Shown piece after piece: positions 63,597 to 64,000 of a stretch of DNA of 64,000 bases. The notes beneath the pieces were generated by a model. It searched no databases and was not told where the DNA came from. It worked only from the letters and a program-made list of their open reading frames with translations. Every line of letters starts with the position of its first letter. Within the stretch, counting starts at the first letter, position 1. This DNA is from Saprospiraceae bacterium (GTDB lineage Bacteria > Bacteroidota > Bacteroidia > Chitinophagales > Saprospiraceae): the NCBI GenBank assembly GCA_027488135.1, contig JAIYCH010000013.1, positions 18,771 through 82,770 on the forward strand. The letters are read 5' to 3'. The position numbers and the translations under genes are program-made.

Positions 63597-63623
63597 CAAA
63601 TGAATTTAAAAACAACTAATATT

Positions 63624-63992
63624 ATGAGTAAAAAATCGAGCAACCTCATTTACTGGGTACTGACAGGTTTGGTGTCCCTTATTTTTATTGGAAGTGCCTC
63701 TGGTAAATTTTTTGCCAATGAAGAAGCCTTAAAAATGGCGGCTAGTTTTGGTTTAGATGCAAAAACAAATACCATACTGGGCATTGTTGAATTACTAAGC
63801 TTAATTCTTTTTGTGATTCCCAGAACAGGAATCCTTGGAACCTTATTATTAGCAGCCTATATGGGCGGTGCTATTGCCACACATTTGGAACATGGGCAAT
63901 CCATTATTGCACCTTGTATCATCCAAACAATCCTATTTCTGGTAGCCTTTTATCGATTTCCAGAACTGAGGACAAAACTATTAAACGCATGA
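63624..63992 (+). CDS. DoxX family membrane protein
   Basis: A 122-residue inner-membrane protein with four predicted helices, of the DoxX/DUF417-like family. It includes YWVLTGLVSLIFIGSASGKF, NTILGIVELLSLILFVIPR, LGTLLLAAYMGGAIATHLEHGQ (split) and IIQTILFLVAFYRFPEL. In several bacteria DoxX-like proteins next to HxlR/MarR-type regulators take part in the response to thiol or oxidative stress. The TTG at 63594 and ATG at 63600 lie in or next to the -7 promoter element, so the ATG at 63624 (MSKKSSNLIYW) is chosen. Confidence 0.85.
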   Translation: MSKKSSNLIYWVLTGLVSLIFIGSASGKFFANEEALKMAASFGLDAKTNTILGIVELLSLILFVIPRTGILGTLLLAAYMGGAIATHLEHGQSIIAPCIIQTILFLVAFYRFPELRTKLLNA

Positions 63993-64000
63993 ACAGAATA
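63989..64000 (+). CDS. Possible start of the next gene (truncated by the window edge)
   Basis: An ATG at 63989-63991 overlaps the TGA of the DoxX gene as ATGA and opens a frame (MNRI) to the end of the window. Such overlaps usually mark a translationally coupled second gene. Nothing more can be said of its product. Confidence 0.3.

Overview
The window reads as a piece of a low-GC, AT-biased chromosome from a gliding-type Bacteroidota, most plausibly a member of the Saprospiria or a near relative. The evidence is a SusC/SusD pair with FecI/FecR-type regulation, a PorP/SprF protein, a secreted protein ending in a type IX secretion sorting domain, Na+-NQR, a CrtD/CrtZ carotenoid pair, -7 promoter elements of the TAnnTTTG type and almost no Shine-Dalgarno sequences. 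The taxon is an inference from gene content, not a database match.

Layout. 1-2426: tail of an unidentified protein with 21-bp tandem repeats, a HAD phosphatase, a dicarboxylate/amino acid symporter and a 51-residue membrane protein. 2419-11940 (minus strand): a tight run of a PSD1-type cytochrome protein, a DUF1501 protein, a membrane cytochrome/LRR protein and finally dnaE. 12067-17449 (plus): a large orphan sensor kinase, crtD- and crtZ-like carotenoid genes and a hypothetical membrane protein. 17643-24062 (minus): complete nqrABCDEF, with an unusual membrane-anchored NqrA. 24262-27955 (minus): an OmpA/PD40/DUF1573 protein with its PorP/SprF partner. 28067-32159 (minus): glycosyltransferase 9, PhoD-like phosphatase, hypothetical protein, aldo/keto reductase. 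32312-39216 (plus): a charged helical protein, RhlE-type helicase, class A penicillin-binding protein, NUDIX hydrolase, then an ECF sigma factor overlapping an inner-membrane-anchored beta-barrel protein. 39383-43408: mutarotase/lactonase pair, a type IX-secreted GHL10-type hydrolase and a TIM-barrel protein.

43420-49419 (minus) is the most unusual stretch. A 1466-residue protein carries an N-terminal segment typical of DUF4157 (eCIS-core) proteins, but without the DUF4157 core, followed by four tandem units of about 135 residues. It is followed 21 bp downstream by a methyltransferase with a methyltransferase-regulatory domain, the architecture of rickettsial outer-membrane-protein lysine methyltransferases. 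I propose this as a substrate/modifier pair.

49742-61952 (minus) is one coherent locus: ECF sigma, FecR, SusC with an STN domain, SusD, glucarate dehydratase, GntP permease, mannonate-dehydratase-like protein and 5-dehydro-4-deoxyglucarate dehydratase, closed by a hairpin. It should import and break down aldarate or hexuronate sugars. 62069-64000 holds a CorA transporter and a divergent HxlR/DoxX pair.

A short palindromic element (GACCCC-3 nt-GGGGTC with a conserved CATGTnTAT tail) occurs three times in two distant convergent intergenic regions and looks like a dispersed REP-type repeat. No tRNA, rRNA, CRISPR array or complete insertion sequence was seen.
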